A DNA stretch of 64,000 bases from Peribacillus butanolivorans (GTDB lineage Bacteria; Bacillota; Bacilli; Bacillales; DSM-1321). The notes under the pieces are model-generated. The model did no database searches, had not been told where the DNA came from, and saw nothing but the letters and a program-made list of their open reading frames with translations. The DNA lies in the NCBI RefSeq assembly GCF_001273755.1, contig NZ_LGYA01000001.1:2289648-2353647 (forward strand), written 5' to 3'. The translations under genes and the position numbers were made by a program. Position 1 is the stretch's first letter. Each line of letters starts with the position of its first letter. Positions 1 to 8,527 of the stretch are shown one piece after another.

Positions 1-214
1 GGAGAATTTCTTCAGCCACTTTAAATCGGAGTGTTTCTATATGAACTCCTTCCGAACCTCTGAAGAGGTTAGAGGTGCTGTAAGTATGTATATTCGATTC
101 TATAACCATCATCGCTTCCAGAAAAAATTAAACAACCTGAGTCCATATCAATATAGAACTCAGGCTGCTTAATTGGTCTTTTTTATTTCTGTCTATTTGA
201 CAGGGGTCACTCCA
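1..214 (+). mobile_element. IS3-family element, right end (partial)
   Basis: The window opens inside an insertion sequence. After the transposase stop codon at 170-172 there is a short tail. It ends in a stretch around 190-214 containing GACAGGGGTCACTCCA, which has the look of the terminal repeat of IS3-type elements in Bacillaceae. The left end is outside the window, so the exact element and its target duplication cannot be determined. The end at 214 is inferred from the terminal-repeat-like sequence. Confidence 0.6.
2..172 (+). CDS. IS3-family transposase, C-terminal fragment (OrfB, DDE integrase core)
   Basis: A 56-codon open frame enters from the left edge and ends with TAA. It contains the typical C-terminal part of the OrfB integrase core: an ENFFSHFKSE segment, which holds the last catalytic Glu region of the DDE triad, followed by YNHHRFQKKLNNLSPYQYR. 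This ending is characteristic of the IS150/IS3 group. The 5' part lies outside the window, so it cannot be said whether the element is intact. Confidence 0.85.
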   Translation, partial: ENFFSHFKSECFYMNSFRTSEEVRGAVSMYIRFYNHHRFQKKLNNLSPYQYRTQAA

Positions 215-343
215 AAAGGCCGGGGTCATTTAGTGGTAAATCAAAGATATTACTGTTGTCAATCGTCTATTTCTGGGGCACAGTTCTTATTCTTAATCTA
301 AATTTGTTTCGTGTATTTATACATCGAGCGCTAATTCAAGAGG

Positions 344-1471
344 TTACATTCCTAGAGCACCCTTCACGTCATACTTTTCTAAATCGATGTCTATTTCTCT
401 ATCAAGTGCAAGATTTGCCAGTTGAGAGCCGATATAAGGGCCCATTGTTAGACCGGAAGCACCTAGCCCATTAGCAACTATGATACATTCCCAATCAGGT
501 ATGGGTCCAATTACTGGAAGAAAATCAGGAGTGAAGGGTCTGAACCCTACTCTTGCTTCGATAAACGTACTATCTGCCAAACCAGGAGCAGTATTTAATG
601 CTTTATTAAAAACTTCCTGCAATCCTCCTGCGGTCATTCGATTATCGAATACTTCCATATTTTCATGTGTTGCCCCGGCTACAATTTTATTATCTTCGAA
701 AGCCAACAAGTATTGGTCACTAGGCGGCATAACAACCGGCCAGTTATTTGTGTTTGTATCCGGCAACCCTAGATGAACAATTTGGGCTTTTTGAAAGCTG
801 ACTTGAAAATTGACTCCCAATGGTTCCAGTAATTGATGGGCCCATGCCCCTGCGCATACAATTACTTTATCGGCGGTAATGACCTCATCAGCAATTGTTA
901 CACCCGTTACCTGTGAATCGCTATATGTCAGAGCAGCCTCACCATACATAAGTTTCGCTCCGTTTTTTTGTGAAGCACGAAGTAATGAATCACGAAGTGC
1001 CCGTCCATCGACTCGTGCGGCTCCACTTATATGAACAGCAGCATATTCGCCGGACAGAGGCGGAAATAGGGCATTCGTTTCCTCAGAAGTGAGCAAAGTA
1101 ATATCCCCTATCTCAGGTGCATCTTCTTTTCGTTTTGTCGCTCGTTTCTGCATGGCCAGCAGTTTTTCTTCATCCGTATGTAAGCTGATAGCCCCTACTT
1201 GGGCATAGCCAGTCTCTGTTTCCCCGTCCCGTTCAAGCTCTTCAATTAGATTGGGATAAAAACGCGCTCCATTTTTCGCAAGGTGATACCAATCTTTATT
1301 ACGCCGTTGTGAAATCCATGGACACACAATGCCTGCCGCAGCGGCGGTGGCTTGTCCTCTATCTAGGCGATCAACAATGACAACATCGGCTCCCATTTTT
1401 ACAAGCTGATAGGCCGTGGAGGCTCCTAAAATTCCTGCTCCCACTATAATGATTTTTTGCATGTTTAACAT
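344..1471 (-). CDS. FAD-dependent amino acid oxidase-like oxidoreductase (DadA/ThiO family)
   Basis: The protein of about 375 residues starts with an FAD-binding Rossmann motif, IIIVGAGILGAS, followed by a DxxxRGQAT-type segment. It ends with a typical DAO-family FAD contact, VANGLGASGLTMGPYIG. The family oxidises D-amino acids, glycine or sarcosine-like substrates; the substrate here is not identifiable. The open frame extends to 1537, but the extra residues do not look like an oxidase N-terminus. Met codons at 1471 and 1462 are the plausible starts, behind a weak purine-rich stretch. It stands alone, divergent from the next gene. Confidence 0.8.
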   Translation of the reverse strand: MLNMQKIIIVGAGILGASTAYQLVKMGADVVIVDRLDRGQATAAAAGIVCPWISQRRNKDWYHLAKNGARFYPNLIEELERDGETETGYAQVGAISLHTDEEKLLAMQKRATKRKEDAPEIGDITLLTSEETNALFPPLSGEYAAVHISGAARVDGRALRDSLLRASQKNGAKLMYGEAALTYSDSQVTGVTIADEVITADKVIVCAGAWAHQLLEPLGVNFQVSFQKAQIVHLGLPDTNTNNWPVVMPPSDQYLLAFEDNKIVAGATHENMEVFDNRMTAGGLQEVFNKALNTAPGLADSTFIEARVGFRPFTPDFLPVIGPIPDWECIIVANGLGASGLTMGPYIGSQLANLALDREIDIDLEKYDVKGALGM

Positions 1472-1637
1472 CTCATTTCTTTCATTTGTATAAAACCCTC
1501 TAGTATAACTATATCGAAGACGCCAAACGATTGCCACAACCGATATATTAATTGATTTTTCACATAGTTATTTTATCTATAATGAATATGCTATGATTGA
1601 AACGGATCATTTTGAAAAGATACTAGGAGGACATACC

Positions 1638-2231
1638 ATGTTAAAAAAACAAATGGAAGCATACATATCAAAAACTTTAAGTGAAAACAAGCTGGAATTG
1701 TTTAAAGAAGAATTGGATTATGCAGAGAGACATAAGTTAATCCCTGACGATATTTCTATCGTAGAAAAAGAAAACACTTTCCGCTTTGCTGATGCTTATA
1801 TTGAACGCAGTAATAAAGAAAGCGAAGAAATGATTTCTGAAGAAACTGCTGCATTTTTATCTCAACCAATTGAGTTTTTAAAAACAAATATAGAGGAATT
1901 CCTTTACTTTGAATCTTCATGGTTCGAACTAATCGGGGTTGAGGCACTTTCTTTGGAAGTTGATGATGTATTCAGTACGTATAACGCCATGTTCGGATTA
2001 AAATTTCAGAAAAAAATAGGAGATGCTATAAAAGCCTATTTAAATAAGGAGCTTCAAGGCGGTATCGGGTCATTCAGTTTGATGTTCAACCAAGGTGATG
2101 GGCTATGGGACGTGAATTTTGCCTTGAATCATGTTAAAGGATTTCGAGAAGACATGTCATTAGGAGAAGCTTTTAGTCTAATCTATAATTTTCTATTTAT
2201 TCTTGTTGAAACAATCGAGGAAGATAAGTAA
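1638..2231 (+). CDS. Hypothetical acidic protein, about 197 aa
   Basis: The family is not recognised. The frame is open from 1593, but an AGGAGG ribosome binding site just upstream of the ATG at 1638 decides the start (protein begins MLKKQMEAYI). It is a soluble, acidic, largely alpha-helical sequence with no signal peptide or membrane segment. An aromatic-rich C-terminal half includes a GDGLWDVNFALN segment. It is monocistronic and is followed immediately by a terminator hairpin. Confidence 0.7.
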   Translation: MLKKQMEAYISKTLSENKLELFKEELDYAERHKLIPDDISIVEKENTFRFADAYIERSNKESEEMISEETAAFLSQPIEFLKTNIEEFLYFESSWFELIGVEALSLEVDDVFSTYNAMFGLKFQKKIGDAIKAYLNKELQGGIGSFSLMFNQGDGLWDVNFALNHVKGFREDMSLGEAFSLIYNFLFILVETIEEDK

Positions 2232-2234
2232 AGC

Positions 2235-2269
2235 GAAGAACCTCCATCATATAGTGATGGCGGTTCTTT
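2235..2269 (+). terminator. Intrinsic terminator of the 1638-2231 gene; left copy of a duplicated hairpin
   Basis: A hairpin pairs AAGAACC..CCATCA with TGATGG..GGTTCTT and ends in TTT, right after the stop codon. A 32/35 identical copy is found at 3779-3813, on the other side of the IS1182 element. Confidence 0.8.
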
Positions 2270-2378
2270 CAGTTTGTAGACAAAAGGGGTCCAGAATGTT
2301 TTAATTCCGGACCCCTTTTGAAATTCCCTTTGAATTTTGCTCAAGATTAAGAGATTGGGCCTCTACGAGCCCACTTTA

Positions 2379-3493
2379 TTAAGCCATTCTTGGACCTTGC
2401 CATGTCCAATTGGCTATCTTCTTTAAATTCATGGCAGCGAATGTAAGCATCGCCTGCATCGACAATTTTTTAAGTCCCCTTAAAGTAGTCCAACGCATAC
2501 CATGCTTTTCTTTTGCATCTGCGAATACACGCTCTATTGTTTCTTTGCGTTTCGCATATATAGGTTTTACATCCTTGTGATGACGCAGATGATCTGCTTC
2601 TTCCATATAATTTTGTCAGATATGGCGTGTCACCACTTTTTGATGGTCTTTGCTTACTGTACACTGTGATAAAAATGAGCATGTCGCACAAGTGTGTTTG
2701 GGTGATTTTTACTCGCGATAGCCCTCTTTATTTGTTGTAAGTACTTTAAAATCTCGCCCGATGGGCAGAGATAACAATTAAAATGTTCATCGTAAACATA
2801 GTCATGCTTGCGAAAGAACCCTTCTTTTGTTCGTTCATCTTTTACATAGTAGCCACTCTCAGGGTCAGTTGTACTTTCTTTAATTTCTTTGTTTTCTTCT
2901 TTATCAAATTTATCCGGTGGAAAAGGCTTCTTTCCATTGTTTTCACGATCTTGATTTATTTCTTCTTGAAGGCGTCCTTGATATGCTCGTGTTTCCTTAC
3001 GAACGATTTTCTTTTCGAATTTTCGCTTATTCGCACTGGCTTTCACATGTGTTGAATCAACGAATACGTGCTCTGCACTTATTAACTTTCTTTCTGAAGC
3101 TGTCATTAAGATACGATAAAAAATCTGTTCAAACAGGTCTGTATCTTTAAAGCGACGCTCATAATTTTTCCCGAACGTTGAGAAGTGAGGTACTTTATCA
3201 TGGAAACCGTAACCTAAAAACCAACGGTAAGCCATATTCGTTTCAACTTCTTCAATCGTTTTACGCATCGAACGAATACCGAAGGTATATTGAATGAATG
3301 TCAATTTAACTAAAATAACTGGATCAATACTTGGGCGGCCTATCTCTGAATACATCTCTTTCACCAAGTCATAAATGAAAGTGAAGTCAATGGCCCCCTC
3401 AATTTTACGAACCAAATGGTTCGCTGGCACCAGTTGATCCAAAGTAATCATTTCAAGTTGATCTCGCTGAATAGAATTATGTTTCGAAAGCAT
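2379..3493 (-). pseudogene. IS1182-family transposase, frameshifted with two internal stops
   Basis: The N-terminal part, beginning MLSKHNSIQRDQL at 3493 behind GAGGTGA, matches the DUF772-type transposase N-terminus (QYTFGIRSMRKTIEEVE and VDSTHVKASANKRK). The frame is lost near 2728-2740. In the shifted frame a cysteine motif (CATCSFLSQC) and the C-terminus (RKETIERVFADAKEKHGMRW, then AMNLKKIANW) can be followed to 2379. Two in-frame stops interrupt it: TAA at 2709-2711, and TGA at 2616-2618, where family members have Trp in TRHIW. The gene is therefore inactive unless complemented. Confidence 0.9.
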
Positions 3494-3578
3494 CGTCATC
3501 ACCTCAAGTTTTAATACTCCTATATTAAAACAAAAAAGACTGTAGGCAAAAGTGTTTATTTCTAATTGTTAAAACAAA

Positions 3579-3707
3579 GTTGATTGGAACGGAAGGTGCG
3601 AGACTCCTGCGGGAAAAGCGTGTCCAAGGGAGACCCCACAGGCGCAAAGGCGCCGAGGAGGCTCCCTGACCGCCCGCGGAAAGCGAGTGCCTGGAGTGGA
3701 AATCAAC
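3579..3707. repeat. 129-bp GC-rich structured element in the IS1182 leader, copy 1
   Basis: The segment stands out as GC-rich in an AT-rich context. It contains GACTCCTGCGGGAAAAGCG, GGCGCAAAGGCGCC and CCGCCCGCGGAAAGCGAG. Its ends GTTGATT and AATCAAC can pair. The same 129-bp unit, inverted, is found at 5268-5396. Similar GC-rich repeats are common in Bacillaceae genomes. No protein product is credible. Confidence 0.7.
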
Positions 3708-3736
3708 GTTCGAATTTTTACAAACCCTCAAAAAAA

Positions 3737-3774
3737 CTGTAGACAAACTCGATTTTCATCGAGTTTGTCTACAG
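3737..3774 (-). terminator. IS1182 tip hairpin, terminator reading into the element
   Basis: A perfect 16-bp stem (CTGTAGACAAACTCGA and its complement, loop of 6) lies a few bases inside the IS end. On the minus strand it is followed by seven T. It would stop outside transcription from entering the transposase. Confidence 0.75.
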
Positions 3775-3778
3775 TCTG

Positions 3779-3813
3779 GAAGAACTGCCATCATATAATG
3801 ATGGCGGTTCTTT
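3779..3813 (+). terminator. Right copy of the duplicated terminator hairpin
   Basis: The hairpin CCATCATATAATGATGG is flanked by GAAGAAC and GTTCTTTTT. It differs from the copy at 2235-2269 at only three of 35 positions and abuts the IS1182 end exactly. Confidence 0.7.
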
Positions 3814-4192
3814 TTCATTAAGTTAACTAGTAGTGATTAAAATGGAATAAGCAAGATAAATGACCTCTCTAATAGAATAATTTCTACAAGAATTGAATTT
3901 GATTTAAGATTATCGTGGTGCTTTATACAGCAACTCAACTATTTAAAGAAAATAATAATTTGATTTTTATAACATTATCGATAAATCCAAGGATATTGAT
4001 TAGAGGAACATCAGAGTACGCGTCGAATTAATAAATTATATACTTTATTTAATAGTTACTTCTATTAAATTGCTTGAAAAGTTTGATAACCAAACAATCT
4101 CCCTTAAAAGGTATCGCGTAATTACTCGGCGATAAATAACGGGATTGGAATTCGAGAAGATAATCGATACTAAATTGGAAGGAGAATTAGAC
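3814..4192. other. Intergenic region, no gene seen
   Basis: This AT-rich stretch between the IS1182 element and the metallo-hydrolase gene contains no credible ORF. A promoter for the hydrolase probably lies here, but I could not define convincing -35 and -10 boxes. Confidence 0.4.
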
Positions 4193-5131
4193 TTGCTGAA
4201 TGAATTGGAAGTTACTCAAGTTACCATTCCATTGCCTTTTAGATTGGACCACGTTCATTGTTTTCTAGCAGAAGGTGAAAAAGGGTGGACAATTATTGAT
4301 ACAGGATTGAACAACAAAGTAACAAGGGAAATATGGAATCCCATAATTGAAAAACATGATGTTAATGATATCGTACTTACTCATTATCATCCAGATCATT
4401 TCGGCTATGCTGGAACTTTACAAGCATTAACAGGTGCAGATGTTTGGATGACACAAGTGGATGAATTGGCGGGGACGACATATTGGGAACCTGGTTCACT
4501 ACAAGTCCTTAAAGGCAATTATGATGCATGCGGTATTATAGATGATAAAGCATCTGCCTTGTCCAGTGATGAAATTAGCTTTATCACACAGGTAAAACCC
4601 TATCCTACTGTGAATCATCACCTTGAAGAAGGGATGAAAATATGTTTTGGCAAGTACGAATATGAAGTGATTTTGACACCTGGACATTCAGATGGGCTAA
4701 TTACCTTATATAATAAGGAAAATAGTGTCCTTTTCTCAACAGATCATATTTTACCTAGGATTTCACCAAATATCTCTTATTGGTTTCGAGGCATCAACAA
4801 TCCATTAGAATCGTTTTTTACTTCATTGAAAAAAATACAAAAGCTGGACGTTGAATATGTCATTCCTTCACATGGAACACCTTTTAAAAATGCCAATAAA
4901 AGAATTGTGGAATTATTGGATCACCATCAAGATCGATTAAATGAAGTTTATGAAAACATGAAAGAGCCGATAACCGTAAATACCGCGTGCAATGTCCTTT
5001 TTAAAAATTTATCAATCCACGAATCACGGTTTGCGGTGGGTGAAACATTGGCACACCTTGAATACCTCTATTCAAACGACCAATGCAGTAAATTCAAAAG
5101 TGAAGGCATATGGTATTATCAATCCATTTAA
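4193..5131 (+). CDS. MBL-fold metallo-hydrolase
   Basis: This is a metallo-beta-lactamase-fold hydrolase of about 312 residues. The zinc-binding motif HYHPDHFG (HxHxDH) is clear. It is followed by the further metal ligands in TPGHSDG, STDH and PSHGTPF. The C-terminal helical part resembles the MBL-associated winged-helix extension of glyoxalase II-like hydrolases. The frame is open from a TTG at 4145 without a ribosome binding site. GGAAGGAG at 4177-4184 places initiation at the TTG at 4193. The substrate is unknown. The gene lies between two inverted IS1182 ends and has its own terminator (5176-5196). Confidence 0.85.
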   Translation: MLNELEVTQVTIPLPFRLDHVHCFLAEGEKGWTIIDTGLNNKVTREIWNPIIEKHDVNDIVLTHYHPDHFGYAGTLQALTGADVWMTQVDELAGTTYWEPGSLQVLKGNYDACGIIDDKASALSSDEISFITQVKPYPTVNHHLEEGMKICFGKYEYEVILTPGHSDGLITLYNKENSVLFSTDHILPRISPNISYWFRGINNPLESFFTSLKKIQKLDVEYVIPSHGTPFKNANKRIVELLDHHQDRLNEVYENMKEPITVNTACNVLFKNLSIHESRFAVGETLAHLEYLYSNDQCSKFKSEGIWYYQSI

Positions 5132-5175
5132 TTTTTCTTCCTAGTTTTGATTTAAAAATTTAATTTAGTTTATAC

Positions 5176-5196
5176 AAGCTCATACACATGAGCTTT
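5176..5196 (+). terminator. Terminator of the MBL-fold gene, abutting an IS1182 end
   Basis: AAGCTCAT and ATGAGCTT form an 8-bp stem with loop ACAC, then TT. The IS1182 tip CAGACTGTAGACAAA begins at the next base, 5197. Confidence 0.65.
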
Positions 5197-5267
5197 CAGA
5201 CTGTAGACAAACACGATGAAATTCGAGTTTGTCTACAGTTTTTTTGAAGGGTTGTAAAAATTCGAAC

Positions 5268-5396
5268 GTTGATTGGAACGTAGGGCACTCGCTTTCCGCG
5301 GGCGGTCAGGGAGCCTCCTCGGCACCTTTGCGCCTGTGGGGTCTCCCTTGGACACGCTTTTCCCGCAGGAGTCTCGAACCTTTCGTTCCAATCAAC
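5268..5396. repeat. 129-bp GC-rich structured element, copy 2
   Basis: This is the inverted copy of 3579-3707 and has the same length. Its ends form a perfect 13-bp stem (GTTGATTGGAACG with CGTTCCAATCAAC), longer than in copy 1. That agrees with a folded nucleic acid element. Confidence 0.7.
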
Positions 5397-5481
5397 TTTG
5401 TTTTAACAATTAGAAATAAACACTTTTGCCTACAGTCTTTTTTGTTTTAATATAGGAGTATTAAAACTTGAGGTGATGACA

Positions 5482-5597
5482 ATGCTTTCGAAACATAATT
5501 CTATTCAGCGAGATCAACTTTCAATGATTACTTTGGCTCAACTGGTGCCACCATTTGGTTCGTAAAATTGAGGGGGCCATTGACTTCACTTTCATTT
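5482..5597 (+). pseudogene. IS1182 transposase N-terminal remnant
   Basis: The ATG at 5482 sits behind GAGGTGATG and encodes MLSKHNSIQRDQLSMITL, parallel to the first copy. Relative to that copy, five bases (GCGAA) are lost after CTGGTGCCA. This shifts the frame into a TAA, and the homology ends about 60 bp later. Confidence 0.85.
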
Positions 5598-5635
5598 CTT
5601 TTCGTATCGAAGGAAATAGAAGAGGGGTCTCCGAC

Positions 5636-5670
5636 AAACAACCGCCTATCAACAAAATAGGCGGTTGTTT
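5636..5670 (-). terminator. Terminator downstream of the glutamate synthase-like gene
   Basis: A perfect 14-bp stem (AAACAACCGCCTAT with its complement, loop of 7) lies just after the stop codon of the minus-strand gene at 5684. The stem carries A/T runs on both sides, so it may act bidirectionally. Confidence 0.85.
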
Positions 5671-5683
5671 AGTACTTTTACAA

Positions 5684-7291
5684 CTATTTACTTACTCTTA
5701 TTTGTCCCTTTACTTCATTTAGAATATTTTCAAGGGACGTGACGATTCCTTTGTCGTCCTTATAGCTAATATGCATTGGCTGGAAACGAACGGGAGAATC
5801 TAAACCAGCGGCTGCTGATATTCGGAATAGTCCTTTTCTTAGGGTAACGAGAAAATTTACGACCCGGTATTTCTTTTCATCAATGACAAGTGCCTGTTGC
5901 AATTCTGGATCAGTCGTTGCAACTCCGACAGGACAAGCATTGGATTGACATTTCATAGTCTGTATACACCCGATTGAAATCATGAAACCACGGGCTATAT
6001 TGACAAGATCAGCTCCCATAGCTAAAGCGATGGCAATTCGGTCAGGAGTAAACAGCTTACCAGAGGCAATGATTTTTACCTGATCTCGGACGCCATATTT
6101 TTCAAGTGTTGAAACTAGGATTGGTAAAGCTGATTTGATAGGCAACCCTACGCTATCAATCAATTCTTGATAAGAAGCACCTGTGCCTCCTTCTCCGCCA
6201 TCCAATGTTATGAAATCTGGACCTTTTCCAGTATCTCTCATATATTTGGCAAGTTTTTCAACACTATCATTTCCACCGATGACCATCTTAATACCAACCG
6301 GTATGCCTGTATGGTTTCGGATTTTTTCAATAAAGTCACACATTGATTCTACATCATGAAATTGATGAAATCGATTCGGACTATCGATTGATTTGTATGC
6401 CTCAACCTTTCGAATCTCTGCAATTTCAGGATTTACTTTTTCAGCATCGATATGACCTCCGCGAGTTTTTGCCCCTTGAGCTAATTTAACCTCAAATGCT
6501 TTGATTTCTGGAATTTCACTTTTTCTTTTTAACTCATCCCAATCCATTTCGCCGATACTATCTCGAACTCCAAACATGGCTGGTCCGATTTGCATAATAA
6601 TATCGACCCCTCCTATTAAATGATAAGGGGAAAGGCCACCTTCTCCTGTATTCATCCATGTGCCTTTTGCTAAAGCTAATCCTTCAGACAGAGCAGTGAT
6701 AGCATTCTTCCCCAATGATCCATAACTCATAGCAGACATCCCGATAAGTCCTTTTAATTTAAAGGGGTTTTTTGTGTTCGGACCAATAATCACAGCATCC
6801 TCATCATCCAATAAATAGGCAGAGGATTCTTCATCTCCCCAAGTTTCTTCTCGTTGTGAGAAAAGCGGATCCTTCATAAGGACGTATCTTTTAGTCATCA
6901 CTTTTGTTTCTCGGTCGTATTTTTCTTCTTCAGCCAATTTTGGGAACATACTATTCCTTACAAAGAATCCTTCTTCATCGAAATCCCGTTTTGAACCAAA
7001 ACCAATGACATCCCGTAAATATTTTGAGCTTTTTACCATGTGTTCATAGTCATCTCGAGAAAAAGGTTTTCCCTCATTATCACTGTTAAACCAGTATTGA
7101 CGCATTTCAGGACCTATCTTTTCTAAAAAGTAACGAACCCTTCCAAGCACTGGATAATTCCTTAGAATCGCATGATGTTTCTGCCTACGATCAAAGAAAA
7201 TCATATAGATTAATAAAAGAACTATTACAATGAAAATTAAGAAAATAATAGAAAATCCAAGAATAATTAAAATATTTGCGATGCTATTCAT
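5684..7291 (-). CDS. yerD: FMN-binding glutamate synthase-family protein (YerD-like)
   Basis: The protein of 535 residues has one N-terminal membrane segment (about residues 5-32) followed by a glutamate synthase central/FMN domain. Visible motifs are SAMSYGSLG, NTGEGGLSPYH, a LDGGEGGTGA phosphate-binding loop and a SNACPVGVATTDP cysteine segment resembling the Fe-S region of GltB. Length and N-terminal anchor agree with B. subtilis YerD. It lacks the glutaminase domain of true GOGAT, so its electron donor and substrate are not known. It starts behind AGGAGGG, 141 bp downstream of cdaR on the same strand. Confidence 0.88.
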   Translation of the reverse strand: MNSIANILIILGFSIIFLIFIVIVLLLIYMIFFDRRQKHHAILRNYPVLGRVRYFLEKIGPEMRQYWFNSDNEGKPFSRDDYEHMVKSSKYLRDVIGFGSKRDFDEEGFFVRNSMFPKLAEEEKYDRETKVMTKRYVLMKDPLFSQREETWGDEESSAYLLDDEDAVIIGPNTKNPFKLKGLIGMSAMSYGSLGKNAITALSEGLALAKGTWMNTGEGGLSPYHLIGGVDIIMQIGPAMFGVRDSIGEMDWDELKRKSEIPEIKAFEVKLAQGAKTRGGHIDAEKVNPEIAEIRKVEAYKSIDSPNRFHQFHDVESMCDFIEKIRNHTGIPVGIKMVIGGNDSVEKLAKYMRDTGKGPDFITLDGGEGGTGASYQELIDSVGLPIKSALPILVSTLEKYGVRDQVKIIASGKLFTPDRIAIALAMGADLVNIARGFMISIGCIQTMKCQSNACPVGVATTDPELQQALVIDEKKYRVVNFLVTLRKGLFRISAAAGLDSPVRFQPMHISYKDDKGIVTSLENILNEVKGQIRVSK

Positions 7292-7432
7292 CCTAGCCCT
7301 CCTGTATGCAAAGAATCATGTATTGTTAATCTACTCGGTACTTCGATTATTTATACAAAAATTCACTCCAGACTTTTAAACAGGAAAGGAACATAATTAG
7401 ATTGAAGGTACAACTTTATCACTCAATAAAAA

Positions 7433-8527
7433 TCAAACTTTCCGCTGCATTTGTTTGACCCAAATGGCTAACTGTAAGGTTATTGCATCATTTAGCTCCT
7501 GAGGGTTATAACCAGTGATTTCCTTTATTTTTTTGATTCTGTAAATAAGAGAATTACGGTGAATGTACATACTTTTTGCACATTCGCCGATATTTAAGTT
7601 ACTAAGGAAAAATTGTTGGAGTGTTTCAATCAGTTTTTCAGATAAGCTGCCCAATATTCTTTCTTGAAATTGTTGTTTCGTTCGATCATCTATTCTGTCC
7701 AAAAGGGCTTTGGTTTCCACTTCTGTATATGTAGTTAAAGACTGATTGTCGTCGCCGAGTAACAGGGCTGATTCGGCTTCGTGGAATGAGTGACATATAT
7801 ATAATTCGGATTCCGCCAATGAACCCATCCCAACCCGCAAAGAAAATCTTTTTGCGATTAATTGATGGATAGCTGTATTCATTTTTTGCTTCATTAAATT
7901 TTCAGAAAGGGTAGAAGTTAGTATGAAAACTCGATTAACGTTTAAGAATCCAATAAGAGTGTGTTGTATATCGAAAACATTTTCTAATAGTTGAATCACC
8001 TCATTCTTTTTTAACGGATTCAATTTTATTTCCAAAATACCTACTTGAAAAGGAGGTTCTAATTTCATTCCAATCAAGTTGAGTCGCTGATCTATTGAAT
8101 TTTGATTAATCGTTTCCTTAAGTAAATCTTCAAAAACGAGTTCCTTCAAATGCTGTTTCCACTCGAGTTGTTCTGCCATAAATGATTGATTAAGCATCAT
8201 TTCTGTAATCATTTTCACTAATTCTCCAAACTCCTTGAGTTCTGCGGGGTCTCCTGTGATCCCTATAACACCAATAATTACTTTCTGGAACTCTATGGGT
8301 AAATTAATACCAGGAAGTACGCCCAGCCAATGATGGCGATCCTGTTCATGAATAATTAAAGGTTTACCGGTTTTAAGTACCTCTATTGCTCCAAAATGCG
8401 CTTGGTTAATACGATCAGGATTCCCTGAAGCTATAATGGTTCCTTTCTCATCCATAATATTGATATTTCGATTGAGTCTGATAGTAGTTTGTTTAACAAT
8501 TTTCCTTGCCATTTCTTGAGTTAGCAT
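7433..8527 (-). CDS. cdaR: CdaR/PucR-type transcriptional regulator (sugar diacid/glycerate utilisation)
   Basis: This regulator of about 364 residues has an N-terminal sugar diacid recognition domain (MLTQEMARKIVKQT, SGNPDRINQAHFGA, GVIGITGDP). Its C-terminal PucR-type helix-turn-helix contains CAKSMYIHRNSLIYRIKKI. CdaR proteins control glucarate, galactarate and glycerate genes. That fits the divergent glycerate kinase and GntP permease. Met at 8527 is preferred over 8536 because AAGG sits 8 nt upstream of it. It probably acts from the 310-bp region upstream of glxK. Confidence 0.88.
   Translation of the reverse strand: MLTQEMARKIVKQTTIRLNRNINIMDEKGTIIASGNPDRINQAHFGAIEVLKTGKPLIIHEQDRHHWLGVLPGINLPIEFQKVIIGVIGITGDPAELKEFGELVKMITEMMLNQSFMAEQLEWKQHLKELVFEDLLKETINQNSIDQRLNLIGMKLEPPFQVGILEIKLNPLKKNEVIQLLENVFDIQHTLIGFLNVNRVFILTSTLSENLMKQKMNTAIHQLIAKRFSLRVGMGSLAESELYICHSFHEAESALLLGDDNQSLTTYTEVETKALLDRIDDRTKQQFQERILGSLSEKLIETLQQFFLSNLNIGECAKSMYIHRNSLIYRIKKIKEITGYNPQELNDAITLQLAIWVKQMQRKV

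Larger units (their letters stand above)
2270..3778 (-). mobile_element. IS1182-family insertion sequence (decayed transposase)
   Basis: The element is about 1.5 kb. Terminal inverted repeats are visible: CAGTTTGTAGACAAA starts at 2270, and the opposite end (reverse strand from 3778) starts CAGACTGTAGACAAA. Next to each tip is a strong hairpin: 2281-2320 with arms CAAAAGGGGTCC and GGACCCCTTTTG, and 3737-3774 with 16-bp arms. The transposase occupies the minus strand, and a 129-bp GC-rich structured segment lies in its leader. The element is flanked on both sides by near-identical 35-bp terminator hairpins (2235-2269 and 3779-3813). The transposase carries a frameshift and two stops, so it is not autonomous. 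Confidence 0.85.
5197..5597 (+). mobile_element. IS1182-family element, left-end fragment
   Basis: The fragment repeats, in inverted orientation, the tip hairpin, the 129-bp GC-rich element, the leader and the first codons of the transposase of the element at 2270-3778. Homology stops at 5597 inside TTTCATTT. The remaining 1.1 kb, including the right end, is missing. Confidence 0.85.

Noticed and set aside
3525..3746. 73-aa ORF on the minus strand, repeated almost identically at 5229-5450 on the plus strand
   Set aside because: Both lie over the GC-rich folded element and tip hairpin of the IS1182 copies. The similarity is explained by the repeated DNA, there is no ribosome binding site, and the composition is not protein-like.
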